The notes beneath the pieces were generated by a model. That model searched no databases and was not told where the DNA came from. It saw only the letters and a list, made by a program, of their open reading frames with translations. Shown here piece by piece: positions 8,337-18,204 of a stretch of DNA of 64,000 bases; position 1 is the first letter of the stretch; the number at the start of each line of letters is the position of its first letter. This DNA is from Vibrio hyugaensis (GTDB taxonomy: Bacteria; Pseudomonadota; Gammaproteobacteria; Enterobacterales; Vibrionaceae), in the NCBI RefSeq assembly GCF_002906655.1, contig NZ_CP025794.1, forward strand, positions 1,488,001-1,552,000, given 5' to 3'. Both the position numbers and the translations under genes were made by a program.

Positions 8337-8520
8337 GATTTCATTTTGCCTATTGAGGGACAAATACTGTCAACACCTTTTGAATCCAACGCATTTTAAT
8401 CGTCATCCTCAAGAACGAGGCACGTGTGAGTTGGGGATCTATCCCTATTCATTGTTAAAAAGAGATTTCCTACTCTTTCCTTCGTCAGTCTAGGAAATGA
8501 CGCCGCTATTCTTTCTCGCA

Positions 8521-8561
8521 TCTCGAAGCGCAGCGTCCTGTAGGACGAAGTCCGTTCTCGA
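8521..8561. repeat. REP-like dispersed repeat, copy 1
   Basis: About 40 bases with the core AGCGCAGCGTCCTGTAGGAC followed by GAAGTCCGTTCTCGA. Close copies occur at 15721-15758 and 24706-24746. The core can form two competing hairpins (CGTCC-TGTA-GGACG and GGAC-GAA-GTCC). All three copies lie beyond the terminator of a minus-strand gene. The upstream 8400-8520 segment looks like further repeat sequence without a gene. Confidence 0.8.
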
Positions 8562-8577
8562 CTCCCTTAAATAAAGA

Positions 8578-8606
8578 AAGCGCCGGTCTCTCAACCAGCG
8601 CTTATC
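8578..8606 (-). terminator. Terminator of purL
   Basis: Stem AGCGCTGGT / ACCGGCGCT (one mismatch) read on the minus strand, followed by a T-rich stretch, 33 bases after the purL stop. Nearly the same hairpin occurs at 15769-15798. Confidence 0.75.
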
Positions 8607-8638
8607 TATTTCGTTAACGTTGACGAACGACGTCGTGA

Positions 8639-11600
8639 TTAACCGATGTTCTTACGTGCATTTTGGAACATACGCATCCAAGCACCGTTCTCGCCCCAAC
8701 CTTCTGGAGACCATGAGTTAGCTACTGTGCGGAATACACGCTCTGGGTGCGGCATCATGATAGTTACGCGGCCATCTTGAGTCGTTAGACCCGTGATAGC
8801 ATTTGGCGAACCGTTCGGGTTGTTCGGATATTGCTGCGTTAGGTTACCGTGGTTGTCCACGTAACGAACCGCAACCGTACCTGATGCTTCAATCGCGGCT
8901 AGATGGTCAGCATCACGCACTTCTACGCGACCTTCACCATGAGACACTGCGATTGGCATGCGAGAGCCTGCCATGCCGTCGAAGAATACAGAATCAGACT
9001 TCTGTACTTCCACTAGGCTAAAGCGAGCCTCAAAACGCTCAGATTCATTACGAACGAAGCGTGGCCATAGGTCTGCACCTGGGATTAGCTCTTTCAGGTT
9101 TGATAGCATCTGACAGCCGTTACACACACCTAGAGAGAAGGTATCTTCACGCTGGAAGAAGCCCTCGAACTGGTTGCGCGCTTGCTCGTTGAACAAGATA
9201 GACTTCGCCCAACCTTCACCCGCACCTAGTACGTCACCGTAAGAGAAGCCACCACACGCCACTAGACCTTGGTACTCTTCTAGAACAGCTTGACCTGTTA
9301 GGATGTCGCTCATGTGAATATCTGTTGCTTCAAAGCCTGCACGGTCAAATGCTGCTGCCATCTCAACGTGAGAGTTAACGCCTTGCTCACGTAGAATTGC
9401 CATCTTAGGCTTCGCGCCTGTATTTACCATAGAACCCGCGATGTAAGGTGCAGCGATGTCCTCGTTTACGTCGAAGCTTAGCTTAACGTTCAGACCTGGG
9501 TCTGAGTTATCTTTCTTCGCTTCATGCTCTTGGTCAGCACATGCTGGGTTATCACGTAGACCTTGCATCTTATGCGTAGTCTCCGCCCAGATAGTACGTA
9601 GTTCAGTACGATTACGCTCTAGAACTACCGTGTCACCAGAAGTAATCACTAGCTCATCAGATGCTTCAACGCTGCCGATAACGTGCGAACATGCTTCAAG
9701 ACCGTTTGCTGATAGCGTTGAAAGTACCGCGTCTAAATCTTCGTTCTTAACCTGAAGTACTGCACCTAGCTCTTCGTTAAATAGTGCTGCTAGTACGTCT
9801 TCACCTAGGTCAGCAATATCTGCTTTCACACCACAGTGACCTGCGAATGCCATCTCAGCAAGAGTCACGAATAGACCGCCATCACCTTTATCGTGGTAAG
9901 CCACTACTTGGTCGTTCGCGACTAGGGTTTGAACGCCTTCGTAGAAGCCTTTCAGTTGTGCTGCGTTGTCTACGTCTGCTGGCTTATCACCAAGCTGCTT
10001 ATAAACCTGTGCAAGAGCTGTTGCGCCTAGACGGTTTTGACCATTACCTAGGTCGATAAGTACAAGGCTAGAAGCACCTTTGTCAGTACGAAGCTGAGGA
10101 GTAATCGTCTTACGAACATCTTCAACACGTGCAAACGCAGTAATAACAAGAGATAACGGAGACGTTACTTCTTTCTGCTCGCCGTTCTCTTCCCACTTGG
10201 TCTTCATCGACATTGAGTCTTTACCAACTGGGATAGTTAGACCAAGTGCTGGACATAGCTCTTCACCAACTGCTTTCACTGCTTCGTAAAGACCTGCGTC
10301 TTCACCAGGGTGACCTGCTGGAGACATCCAGTTTGCAGAAAGTTTAATGTGTTTGATATCACCGATGTTTGTCGCTGCGATGTTTGTGATTGCCTCACCA
10401 ACCGCTAGACGAGCCGATGCACCGAAGTCTAGAAGAGCAACTGGTGTACGCTCACCCATCGACATCGCTTCACCGTGGTAAGTGTCGTAACTTGCCGCTG
10501 TTACTGCGCAGTTAGCGACTGGAACCTGCCACGGACCAACCATTTGGTCACGCGCTACAAGACCAGTCACCGTGCGGTCACCGATCGTGATTAGGAATGT
10601 TTTTTCTGCAACAGTTGGAAGACGTAGAACGCGATCTACCGCTTCGTTTAGCTCGATACCGTCACGGTTAACCGCTGGGTTGTTCGCTTTAAGTGTTTTC
10701 GCATCACGGTGCATCTTAGGTGTCTTGCCAAGAAGCACATCCATTGGCATGTCGATTGGCGTGTTGTCGAAATGCGAATCTTCAAGTTTCAGTTCACGCT
10801 CTTCCGTTGCTACACCTACTACGGCGTATGGTGCACGCTCACGCTTACAGATCGCATCGAATACTTCCATATTCTCTGGTGCAACCGCCATTACGTAACG
10901 CTCTTGAGATTCGTTACACCAGATCTCAAGTGGGCTCATGCCCGGTTCGTCGTTTGGTACGTCACGTAGTTGGAAGATACCGCCACGCTCGCCATCATCG
11001 ACAAGTTCAGGAAGTGCATTAGAGATACCGCCCGCGCCCACATCGTGGATGAATGCGATTGGGTTAGCATCACCAAGCTGCCAACAACGGTCGATCACTT
11101 CTTGACAACGACGCTCCATCTCTGGGTTTTCACGCTGTACAGATGCAAAATCTAGGTCTTCTGCTGATTGACCAGACGCCATTGAAGAAGCAGCACCGCC
11201 GCCAAGGCCGATGTTCATCGCCGGACCACCAAGTACGATTAGGCTTGCACCTACTGGGATCTCTTTCTTCTGAACGTGCTCGTCACGAATGTTACCCATG
11301 CCACCAGCAATCATGATTGGCTTATGGTAACCACGAACCTCTTCACCTGCATGAGAGTTTACTTTCTCTTCGTAAGTACGGAAGTAACCCAGTAGGTTTG
11401 GACGACCAAATTCGTTGTTAAACGCCGCGCCGCCAAGTGGACCTTCTAGCATGATGTCTAGAGCGGTAACGATACGACCTGGTTTACCGAAATCTGTTTC
11501 CCATGGCTGTTCAAAACCAGGAATACGTAGGTTAGATGTAGTGAAGCCAACAAGACCTGCTTTTGGCTTACCACCAATACCAGTCGCGCCTTCGTCACGG

Positions 11601-12550
11601 ATTTCACCACCAGAACCAGTCGATGCGCCCGGCCAAGGAGAGATAGCCGTTGGGTGGTTGTGCGTTTCCACCTTCATTAGGATGTGCGCTTTCTCTTGGC
11701 TGTAACCGTATTGGCGAGTTTCTGGGTTCGGGAAGAAACGACCTACATCTGAACCCACCATGACTGCTGCGTTATCTTTGTACGCAGACAGTACGTTTTC
11801 TGGTGTCGTTTCAAATGTGTTTTTGATCATTTTGAACAGAGACTTCTCTTGCTTCACGCCATCGATAGTCCAGTCTGCATTAAAGATCTTGTGACGACAG
11901 TGCTCTGAGTTCGCCTGCGCAAACATCATGAGCTCAATGTCAGTCGGATTGCGTTCTAGCTTATTTACGAACGCATCGTAAAGGTATTCAATTTCATCAT
12001 CTGCAAGTGCAAGACCTAGGGTAACGTTTGCTTTTTCAAGCGCTGCACGACCGCCTTTTAATAGGTCAACATCTGCTACAGGAGCAGGTTCTGCCGCTTG
12101 GAATAATGCGTTTGCCGCATCAAAATCAGTAAATGTCACTTCCATCATGCGATCATGGATGAGTGCTTTTACATCAGCAACTTGGGCATCGTTAAGAGGA
12201 GTCAATGTCTCTACGTAGTATGCAGTACCGCGCTCAAGACGTTTTACTTTGTCTAGACCACAGTTGATTGCGATATCAGTAGATTTAGAAGACCAAGGCG
12301 AAATAGTACCCGGACGAGGCGTAACAAGAAGTAGAAGACCTTCTGGCTCATGCTCTTCGATCGTAGGACCGTAAGTCAGCAATTTTTCCAGTTTTTCCAA
12401 CTCTTGAGCATCAAGGTCAGACTTTAGATCCGCAAAGTGCATGAACTCTGCGTAAATGCCAGTGACAGGCAGATCTTGTTCACGACAAAGTTCCAGTAGT
12501 TTATTAACACGAAACTCAGAAAGAGCTGGGGAGCCACGCAAAATTCTCAT
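8639..12550 (-). CDS. purL: Phosphoribosylformylglycinamidine synthase
   Basis: A 1303-residue cytoplasmic enzyme for the fourth step of purine synthesis: FGAR + glutamine + ATP to FGAM. It is the large single-chain form of gamma-proteobacteria (E. coli 1295). The order is an N-terminal PurS-like domain ([14 protein letters not shown] start), a linker, two AIRS-like ATPase halves ([20 protein letters not shown] in the first), and a C-terminal class I glutamine amidotransferase domain from about residue 1040 with the nucleophile motif GVCNGCQM and the histidine-glutamate pair in HPERVF. It is transcribed alone; a good PurR-like box lies about 170 bp upstream. Confidence 0.98.
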   Translation of the reverse strand: MRILRGSPALSEFRVNKLLELCREQDLPVTGIYAEFMHFADLKSDLDAQELEKLEKLLTYGPTIEEHEPEGLLLLVTPRPGTISPWSSKSTDIAINCGLDKVKRLERGTAYYVETLTPLNDAQVADVKALIHDRMMEVTFTDFDAANALFQAAEPAPVADVDLLKGGRAALEKANVTLGLALADDEIEYLYDAFVNKLERNPTDIELMMFAQANSEHCRHKIFNADWTIDGVKQEKSLFKMIKNTFETTPENVLSAYKDNAAVMVGSDVGRFFPNPETRQYGYSQEKAHILMKVETHNHPTAISPWPGASTGSGGEIRDEGATGIGGKPKAGLVGFTTSNLRIPGFEQPWETDFGKPGRIVTALDIMLEGPLGGAAFNNEFGRPNLLGYFRTYEEKVNSHAGEEVRGYHKPIMIAGGMGNIRDEHVQKKEIPVGASLIVLGGPAMNIGLGGGAASSMASGQSAEDLDFASVQRENPEMERRCQEVIDRCWQLGDANPIAFIHDVGAGGISNALPELVDDGERGGIFQLRDVPNDEPGMSPLEIWCNESQERYVMAVAPENMEVFDAICKRERAPYAVVGVATEERELKLEDSHFDNTPIDMPMDVLLGKTPKMHRDAKTLKANNPAVNRDGIELNEAVDRVLRLPTVAEKTFLITIGDRTVTGLVARDQMVGPWQVPVANCAVTAASYDTYHGEAMSMGERTPVALLDFGASARLAVGEAITNIAATNIGDIKHIKLSANWMSPAGHPGEDAGLYEAVKAVGEELCPALGLTIPVGKDSMSMKTKWEENGEQKEVTSPLSLVITAFARVEDVRKTITPQLRTDKGASSLVLIDLGNGQNRLGATALAQVYKQLGDKPADVDNAAQLKGFYEGVQTLVANDQVVAYHDKGDGGLFVTLAEMAFAGHCGVKADIADLGEDVLAALFNEELGAVLQVKNEDLDAVLSTLSANGLEACSHVIGSVEASDELVITSGDTVVLERNRTELRTIWAETTHKMQGLRDNPACADQEHEAKKDNSDPGLNVKLSFDVNEDIAAPYIAGSMVNTGAKPKMAILREQGVNSHVEMAAAFDRAGFEATDIHMSDILTGQAVLEEYQGLVACGGFSYGDVLGAGEGWAKSILFNEQARNQFEGFFQREDTFSLGVCNGCQMLSNLKELIPGADLWPRFVRNESERFEARFSLVEVQKSDSVFFDGMAGSRMPIAVSHGEGRVEVRDADHLAAIEASGTVAVRYVDNHGNLTQQYPNNPNGSPNAITGLTTQDGRVTIMMPHPERVFRTVANSWSPEGWGENGAWMRMFQNARKNIG

Positions 12551-12873
12551 GTGCTTAGGTCTCTTATTGCAAGTGATTAAGGTGATATTGGAATAAATTC
12601 AGTGGGTTATACTGTTTTCTTCGAAGCTATTCCCGAAGGTTTTTCAAACCTATGCCGATGCCACCTCTTCGTTGCGAGCGCATTATATAGCAATTGTTTT
12701 TGTGATGTAACATCAAAAGCAACCGTTTGCGTCATTTTTTTCGTCAAATTTGAATTACGACTAAAATGTCGATAAATCACACAATGTCGCACTCTATCTG
12801 CCTGATTCACTTTGCCCAACCAGCTCGCTTTGATATAAAGGCAACTAGAAATTTATCGAGACGTACCGAATTA
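12551..12873. other. purL / mltF divergent control region
   Basis: This 323-base gap lies between two divergent genes. It contains the PurR-like operator at 12717-12732. I regard the open frames in it (a 70-codon minus frame at 12607-12819, and the in-frame N-terminal extension of mltF from 12766) as non-coding. Confidence 0.6.
12717..12732 (-). promoter_or_regulatory. PurR operator of purL
   Basis: AAGCAACCGTTTGCGT matches the PurR palindrome ACGCAAACGTTTGCGT at 14 of 16 positions. It is upstream of purL, a member of the PurR regulon in E. coli. Confidence 0.75.
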
Positions 12874-14475
12874 ATGCAAATAAGTCAGTTCAACCGACTC
12901 AAGCGCAGCGCCCTACTTTTCGCGTCTGTGCTTTTACTTTCTGCTTGCCAGATTGAATCGGAGCCAAAAAGTGAATTCGAGCAAATCCAAGAGCGTGGTG
13001 TCCTACGTGTTGGCACGCTAAACAACCAACTCTCCTACTACATCGGACCTGATGGTCCGGCAGGTTTGGATTACGAACTGGCACGAAAATTTGCTGAGCA
13101 GTTAGGTGTGAAGCTGGAGATTCGACCGGCGTTTCGCCAAGCGGATCTCTTCCCGGCACTAAAGAAAGGCGACATAGATATTATTGCGACAGGTTTAAAC
13201 CAAACTTCTGAAGCTGTACAACGTTTTCGTCCTGGGCCCGCTTACTATTACGTCAGCCAACAAGTGGTTTATAAAAAAGGTCAGCTTCGTCCTCGCGACA
13301 TTAATCAGCTGATCAATTATCAAGCTAAAAAAGACAGTAATGCGGAAGAAGGTTCAAATGCTGGGGCAGAAACCCTTCAGATAGTTGAACAATCTCAGTT
13401 TGTTCCAACCTTAACGGCGCTACAGAAACAATACCCAGATTTCCAATTTGAGATTGTTGGTGATGCGGATACGCGAGATCTGCTCAAGCATGTCTCAACA
13501 GGTGAGTTACGTTTTACGGTAACCGATTCAGTAGAACTATCTTTGGCCCAGCGCCTTTACCCGGATCTTGCTTTAGCCTTTGAATTGACAGAAGACCAAC
13601 CCGTCTCTTGGTTTACTCGTCGCTCTGAAGATGAAAGCTTCTACGCAATGTTGATCGAGTTCTTCGGCAACATTAAACAATCTGGCGAACTGGCAACTTT
13701 AGAAGAGAAGTACATTGGACATATCGAAGCTTTCGATTATGTCGATACACGTGCTTTTATACGCGCACTGGACAATACCTTGCCTAAATGGGCACCGCTG
13801 TTCCAAAAATACAGTGAAGAGTTTGATTGGCGCTTGATTGCTGCATTGGCTTATCAAGAGTCTCATTGGAAACCAAAAGCGAAGTCGCCGACTGGCGTTC
13901 GTGGCATGATGATGCTCACGCTCCCTACCGCTAAAAGTGTTGGTGTAACAGATCGTCTTGATCCGGAACAATCCGTACGCGGTGGCGTGGAATACCTACG
14001 TCGTATTGTCGCACGTGTTCCAGATTCAATTAATGAACATGAAAAGATTTGGTTTGCCTTAGCATCATACAACGTGGGTTATGGTCATATGATGGATGCA
14101 CGACGCCTGACTAAAGCACAAGGCGGCGATCCAAACGCGTGGGCAGATGTTAAAGAGCGTCTACCCTTGCTGCGCCAGAAGCGCTTCTACAGCCAAACAC
14201 GTTATGGTTATGCTCGTGGTGATGAAGCACGCAACTATGTTGAGAACATTCGTCGCTACTATCAATCCATCATTGGTCATGTCAGCCAAAAGCCTGCGAT
14301 TGACGAAGACACAGAAGATCTGCAAGTCATTCCACCACTCTCCCCAGATCTGTTAACGTCAGGAGCAGTGGAAACCTTAGCTGAGCAAGTTTCGGGAGCG
14401 GTCGAGACAACACCAAGTACTGAGGCCAGCCCAACTCAAAATGCAGAGCAAACGCCGAATCCAAAAGAAGAATAA
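12874..14475 (+). CDS. mltF: Membrane-bound lytic murein transglycosylase F
   Basis: A 533-residue outer-membrane enzyme that cleaves the MurNAc-GlcNAc bond of peptidoglycan to 1,6-anhydro products. From the ATG at 12874 a signal peptide ends in a lipobox-like LLSAC, which is why I prefer this start to an earlier in-frame ATG at 12766. An amino-acid-binding-protein-like domain follows (about 45-265, with RGVLRVGT at its start), then the SLT domain with the catalytic glutamate E329 in YQESHWKPKAKSPTGVRG. The C-terminal 50 residues are low-complexity. A terminator lies 10 bases after the stop. Confidence 0.95.
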   Translation: MQISQFNRLKRSALLFASVLLLSACQIESEPKSEFEQIQERGVLRVGTLNNQLSYYIGPDGPAGLDYELARKFAEQLGVKLEIRPAFRQADLFPALKKGDIDIIATGLNQTSEAVQRFRPGPAYYYVSQQVVYKKGQLRPRDINQLINYQAKKDSNAEEGSNAGAETLQIVEQSQFVPTLTALQKQYPDFQFEIVGDADTRDLLKHVSTGELRFTVTDSVELSLAQRLYPDLALAFELTEDQPVSWFTRRSEDESFYAMLIEFFGNIKQSGELATLEEKYIGHIEAFDYVDTRAFIRALDNTLPKWAPLFQKYSEEFDWRLIAALAYQESHWKPKAKSPTGVRGMMMLTLPTAKSVGVTDRLDPEQSVRGGVEYLRRIVARVPDSINEHEKIWFALASYNVGYGHMMDARRLTKAQGGDPNAWADVKERLPLLRQKRFYSQTRYGYARGDEARNYVENIRRYYQSIIGHVSQKPAIDEDTEDLQVIPPLSPDLLTSGAVETLAEQVSGAVETTPSTEASPTQNAEQTPNPKEE

Positions 14476-14483
14476 ACCTTTCG

Positions 14484-14516
14484 AAAATAGCGAGCTAACA
14501 GCTCGCTATTTTTTTA
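14484..14516 (+). terminator. Terminator of mltF
   Basis: AATAGCGAGC / GCTCGCTATT stem with a 5-base loop and seven T. Confidence 0.92.
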
Positions 14517-14760
14517 TTGAGTCGACAACAGAAACTCACTAGAATCCCGTCTTTCGAGCTCATTTATCTAGCCAGTTTTTTCGTGAAATACCGAGTAACG
14601 GAAGAGAAACAGTGAGCTCAATTGGTCACCCTCTCCTTGATATGATGTCACCATCATCCATGAGTATGCATCATAAGAATGACATCTATTGATCATGAAT
14701 CGGATACTTTGCTATGCGAGTGTCGGAGAGTGTGTTCGTTGTCTGCAAGAGGTTCTGATA

Positions 14761-14895
14761 ATGAGAAAACGCAGAGTGCAGTCAAAACGTTTGAATAAAA
14801 CAGTGGCTGCTAACCGCCGTAAGCGCACGCTTACAACCATGAAAAGAAAAGTCAGTGCACGTAATCGTGTTTTCGTTCACTTAGTGAATCACTGA
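14761..14895 (+). CDS. Small basic protein, 44 residues, unknown
   Basis: An ATG at 14761, eight bases after AAGAGG, opens a 44-codon frame rich in arginine and lysine (begins MRKRRVQSKRLNKTVAANRR, ends VFVHLVNH). An upstream ATG at 14689 would add 24 less basic residues without a good ribosome site. The composition recalls ribosomal proteins or RNA-binding peptides but I recognise no family. A 13-bp hairpin (14904-14935) follows. It stands between mltF and tadA in 440 bases otherwise without genes. Confidence 0.45.
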   Translation: MRKRRVQSKRLNKTVAANRRKRTLTTMKRKVSARNRVFVHLVNH

Positions 14896-14903
14896 AAACT
14901 TGA

Positions 14904-14935
14904 AGCAAACATCTACTGCACGGTAGGTGTTTGCT
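14904..14935. terminator. Long hairpin between small ORF and tadA
   Basis: AGCAAACATCTAC / GTAGGTGTTTGCT, 13 pairs including one wobble, loop of six. No proper T-run follows on the plus strand, so it is a possible terminator only. Confidence 0.5.
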
Positions 14936-14958
14936 AAAAACAACCATCAAACTCCCTG

Positions 14959-15492
14959 TTATTCGTCTTTTGTTCCCTGTTCATTGTCCAACGCTTTTTG
15001 CGCCTGCTTCTTCGCTTTAATTTCTTTACGTCGACGTTTAAAGAACGCCTGTAACTGACCTCTGCATTCCTCTTCCAGCAAACCGCTTTCTACTGTCGCA
15101 TAATGATACGCGGCTTGGCTCTCAAACAAATTCAGAACGGTCCCTGCAGCGCCAGCTTTAAGATCTGGTGCTCCATATACCACGCGCTTTACTCGACTGT
15201 GTAGTAACGCACCTGCGCACATAGGGCACGGCTCTAAGGTCACATAGAGCGTAGTATCAAGTAAACGGTAGTTCTCGAACGCCTCGCCCGCTTTACGCAA
15301 GGTTTGGATCTCAGCATGAGCGGTCGCATCGTGCGAACAAATAGAGCGGTTCCAACCTTCAGCGACCACTTCACCATCTTTCACAAGCACAGCCCCAACA
15401 GGCACTTCCCCTTCCGCTTCAGCTTGCTCTGCAAGCTCTATCGCACGGCGCATAAATAGTTCATCTTGAGGGGAGAATTGTGAGTCTGACAA
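14959..15492 (-). CDS. tadA: tRNA-specific adenosine deaminase
   Basis: A 177-residue cytidine-deaminase-fold enzyme that converts A34 to inosine in tRNA-Arg(ACG). Zinc and proton-shuttle residues are visible as HAE (H59, E61) and EPCPMC (C89, C92). Compared with E. coli TadA (167) it has a slightly longer lysine-rich C-terminus (KRRRKEIKAKKQAQKAL). It is an essential gene in most gamma-proteobacteria. The position beside mltF matches enterobacteria. Confidence 0.96.
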   Translation of the reverse strand: MSDSQFSPQDELFMRRAIELAEQAEAEGEVPVGAVLVKDGEVVAEGWNRSICSHDATAHAEIQTLRKAGEAFENYRLLDTTLYVTLEPCPMCAGALLHSRVKRVVYGAPDLKAGAAGTVLNLFESQAAYHYATVESGLLEEECRGQLQAFFKRRRKEIKAKKQAQKALDNEQGTKDE

Positions 15493-15565
15493 AAGAGGCT
15501 CCAGTTTTGGGATCGGTCATTATGGAAAGTGGATTTTAACCTTCAAAGAGAGGAAGTGGAAGCGG

Positions 15566-15607
<42 letters not shown>

Positions 15608-15720
15608 CTTATTTTGTTTTTCTAGGAGCAAGCTCTATCAACTTCTCTTTGAACTGCGTTTCTTTCACCAATCTTGCAGCACACACCTCTCGATTTCTAA
15701 AGCGAAGCGTTATTGAATCT

Positions 15721-15758
15721 CTCAGCGGAGCATTCTTTAGGACAAAGTCCGTTCTAGA
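15721..15758. repeat. REP-like dispersed repeat, copy 2
   Basis: Diverged copy of the element at 8521-8561, sharing TAGGACAAAGTCCGTTCT-type core (one base changed from GACGAAGTCC). The GGAC-GTCC hairpin is kept. Confidence 0.7.
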
Positions 15759-15768
15759 TTTACGAAAA

Positions 15769-15798
15769 AAAGCGCCAGTCTCTCGACCAGCGCTTTCG
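15769..15798 (-). terminator. Strong minus-strand terminator
   Basis: AAAGCGCTGGTC / GACTGGCGCTTT hairpin (one mismatch) followed by seven T on the minus strand. It is 150 bases past the AbgT stop and ends the structured RNA-like element at 15800-15910. Near-copy of the purL terminator. Confidence 0.85.
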
Positions 15799-15910
15799 AA
15801 TTGCCAATACCTACATAGTTGGTGTTATAGCTAGGCAACGAGCAAGTTCAGCCCTATGAGCATAGAGGCTCTATGTGATTAGGGCGGCCGGCGACCCAGT
15901 GAACTTGCGC
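15769..15910 (-). ncRNA. Candidate structured RNA after the AbgT gene
   Basis: Three consecutive hairpins precede or include the terminator. The outermost is a perfect 9-bp stem (15842-15850 with 15900-15908) that encloses a second stem GCCCTA/TAGGGC and an inner CATAGA/TCTATG stem. The next is TTGCC-AATACC with GGTGTT-GGCAA (15801-15838). The last is the terminator hairpin. Read on the minus strand this is a compact RNA of about 140 bases ending in a U-run, either an independent small RNA or a processed 3' UTR of the AbgT message. I find no Rfam family in memory that fits, and no firm promoter. Confidence 0.45.
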
Positions 15911-15945
15911 AGTTAACAACGCTACAGCGCCAAATATGACGGTAT

Positions 15946-17505
15946 TTACATTGTGTAAGTGTATGGCGCTTGGATACCTAGAGGAATACCTAGCATCCAG
16001 TAAGCAACTAGGAAGATAGACCAGCCGATTAGCATCGCAATCGAGAATGGCATCATTAGAGAAGCTAGCGTACCGATACCTGTCGACTTCACGTAACGTT
16101 GACAGTAAACCACTACTAGAGGGAAGAATACCATCAGAGGTGAAATGATGTTCGATACAGAGTCACCTACACGGTAAGCCGCTTGAGATAGCTCAGGCGA
16201 GATACCCACAGCCATTAGCATAGGCACTAGGATAGGACCGATAAGAGCCCATTTCGCTGATGCAGAACCGATTAGAAGGTTTACAGAAGCCGTTAGAAGA
16301 ATCATACCGATGATAGTTGCTTCACCAGGTAGGTTCATCGCTTTCAGGCCTTCCGCACCGTATAGCGCTAGCATCGTACCGATATTTGATTGCGCGAACG
16401 CAGATAGGAACTGCGCACAGAAGAACGACATTACAATGTATGCGCCCATCGTAGACATAGTATCCGCCATCGCTTTGATGATGTCGTTACTTGTCTTGAA
16501 CGTGCCAGAAACGCGACCGTAAACGTAACCCGGAATGATAAACAGGATGAAGATCAACGGAACGATAGACTTCATGATTGGCGCAGAGAACGCAGTGATT
16601 TCACCTTCAGGTGAACGCAGTGCAGAGTTTTCTGGGATAAGTGCCACAACAAGAAGTGCGATACCTGCCATCATAGCCCAACCAGCGTAACGGAAAGCTT
16701 TTGATTCAGTTTCAGTGAAAGAACCAAGATCTGGTGCTTTTTCTGCATCTTCATCAACAGGCGTGTTCGCTAGGCGAGGTTCGATGATTTTTTCAGTTAC
16801 GTACCAACCAATAGCAACGATGATTACTGAAGATAGACCAGTAAAGAAGATGTTCGCTAGCGGGTTAACCACGTACTCAGGGTCAAGAACCTGTGCCGCT
16901 GTTTGAGTAAAGCCAGCTAGTAGAGGATCGATACCTGAAGGGATGAAGTTTGCAGAGAAACCACCTGATACACCAGCAAACGCAGCTGCGATACCCGCTA
17001 GAGGGTGACGACCTGCTGCGTGGAAGATGATACCACCAAGAGGAATAACTAGAACGTAGCCCGCATCCGCCGCAGTGTGCGATACGATTGCCACAAGAAT
17101 TAGCATTGGAGTAAGAAGTTTTGCTGGCGTGAAGTTCAGCATCTTCTTAAGACCAGTGGTGATGAAGCCAGACGAATCGGCAACACCCACACCTAGCATC
17201 GCAACAAGTACGATACCCAGTGGAGCAAAGCCAGTGAACGTTGTCACCATGTTAGCAAGGAAACTTGCTAGTGCTTCACCCGTAAGAAGGTTAGTAATAG
17301 TAAGAGCTTCGCCAGTTCGAGGGTTTAGAAGGTCGAAAGAAACATTCGACAAAAGTGCAGACGCAGCCCAAGTAATGATTAGTGCCCAGAAGAACAGAAT
17401 CGCTGGATCAGGAATTTTATTACCCGCTCTTTCGATAAAGTTCAGAAAGCGATCCATCCCGCTCGGCTTCGGTGACGGTGCTTTATTTACAGCTTGGTTA
17501 CTCAT
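15946..17505 (-). CDS. AbgT-family transporter
   Basis: A 519-residue inner-membrane protein of the AbgT family (p-aminobenzoyl-glutamate importer or sulfonamide/antimetabolite exporter). Family features include the NKIPDPAILFFWA segment near the N-terminus, the hairpin-loop sequences SHTAADAGYVLVIPLGG and FIPSGIDPLLAGFTQ, and the GSASAKWALIGPI and GDSVSNIISPLM motifs near the C-terminus. I start at the ATG at 17505 because GGAG lies six bases before it; a frame extension to 17571 has no such site. Whether it imports folate fragments or exports drugs cannot be told from sequence. Confidence 0.93.
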   Translation of the reverse strand: MSNQAVNKAPSPKPSGMDRFLNFIERAGNKIPDPAILFFWALIITWAASALLSNVSFDLLNPRTGEALTITNLLTGEALASFLANMVTTFTGFAPLGIVLVAMLGVGVADSSGFITTGLKKMLNFTPAKLLTPMLILVAIVSHTAADAGYVLVIPLGGIIFHAAGRHPLAGIAAAFAGVSGGFSANFIPSGIDPLLAGFTQTAAQVLDPEYVVNPLANIFFTGLSSVIIVAIGWYVTEKIIEPRLANTPVDEDAEKAPDLGSFTETESKAFRYAGWAMMAGIALLVVALIPENSALRSPEGEITAFSAPIMKSIVPLIFILFIIPGYVYGRVSGTFKTSNDIIKAMADTMSTMGAYIVMSFFCAQFLSAFAQSNIGTMLALYGAEGLKAMNLPGEATIIGMILLTASVNLLIGSASAKWALIGPILVPMLMAVGISPELSQAAYRVGDSVSNIISPLMVFFPLVVVYCQRYVKSTGIGTLASLMMPFSIAMLIGWSIFLVAYWMLGIPLGIQAPYTYTM

Positions 17506-17793
17506 GGTAACTCCATATGAATGATGTTGGTGCCATGGCCTATTTGAGTAATTATAACGGCCTATTTTCAACCGAGCATTCTATTAAATAGTGATTAAGA
17601 AAGCACAAGGTTCTATGTTTTTTTCCATATTTGGAGACATATTTTGCAAAAACGACATATCAATTAAACATAAAAAAAACAGTAGCACACCATTCGCATT
17701 AACAGTTCTAAAACCACCTATTAACCACCGAAAACAGCAATAAAAAGCACAAATGTTAACGACAAAGGTAATGACGAGAAAAATACAAAATCG

Positions 17794-18204
17794 TTAGTTT
17801 TCGAATTCACTGTACTGCGAAATCATTGTTTTCAACTCAAGGGATTGCGTCTCCCCTATCCTATCTTTCCAACTAGCAGTTATCGTGATGGTCTTGAGAG
17901 ATCCGGAGATCGTTGCTGCAGGAACTTCCCATTCCACGGTATAGGCTCCCGTAGCAGAAGATCCTGTTGCAATCGAAGCAAAGGAAGCGGTAGAGATGGT
18001 AGAAAGCGCATCAGAAGCCCCGCGAGTCCTAAACCATTCGAGCTGGTTTTCAGCTAAACGCAGCGCTTCAATACTGTGGATAGCATATTCTGATTTACGC
18101 TCCATGTAGATTTGCAACTTTGTTAGACCAAGCGCTCCGATTCCCAATAACAGAAAAGAAATCAGCACTTCGATTAAGCTAAAACCTTTTTGTTTAGAGA
18201 TCAT
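17794..18204 (-). CDS. Minor pseudopilin, PilV-like
   Basis: A 136-residue type IV pilus minor subunit. From the ATG at 18204 the leader is MISKQKG, cleaved by prepilin peptidase before FSLIEVLISFLLLGIGALG; the glutamate at mature position 5 is kept. The rest is a small globular domain. The start overlaps the end of the preceding pilX-like gene by 11 bases, so the four minus-strand pilin genes are translationally coupled and this is the last. Confidence 0.85.
   Translation of the reverse strand: MISKQKGFSLIEVLISFLLLGIGALGLTKLQIYMERKSEYAIHSIEALRLAENQLEWFRTRGASDALSTISTASFASIATGSSATGAYTVEWEVPAATISGSLKTITITASWKDRIGETQSLELKTMISQYSEFEN

Noticed and set aside
8205..8399. 64-codon plus-strand ORF across the GGGAGAC array
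   Set aside because: Its coding capacity comes from the tandem heptamer; no ribosome site and no sensible protein outside the repeat.
12607..12819. 70-codon minus-strand ORF upstream of purL
   Set aside because: It spans the PurR-like operator and promoter region, has no ribosome site, and its translation looks random.
15801..15908. Integron attC-like site after the AbgT gene
   Set aside because: Despite imperfect symmetry, the core GTTRRRY/RYYYAAC pair in the right places is missing and no cassette organisation is visible; structured RNA is the better reading.
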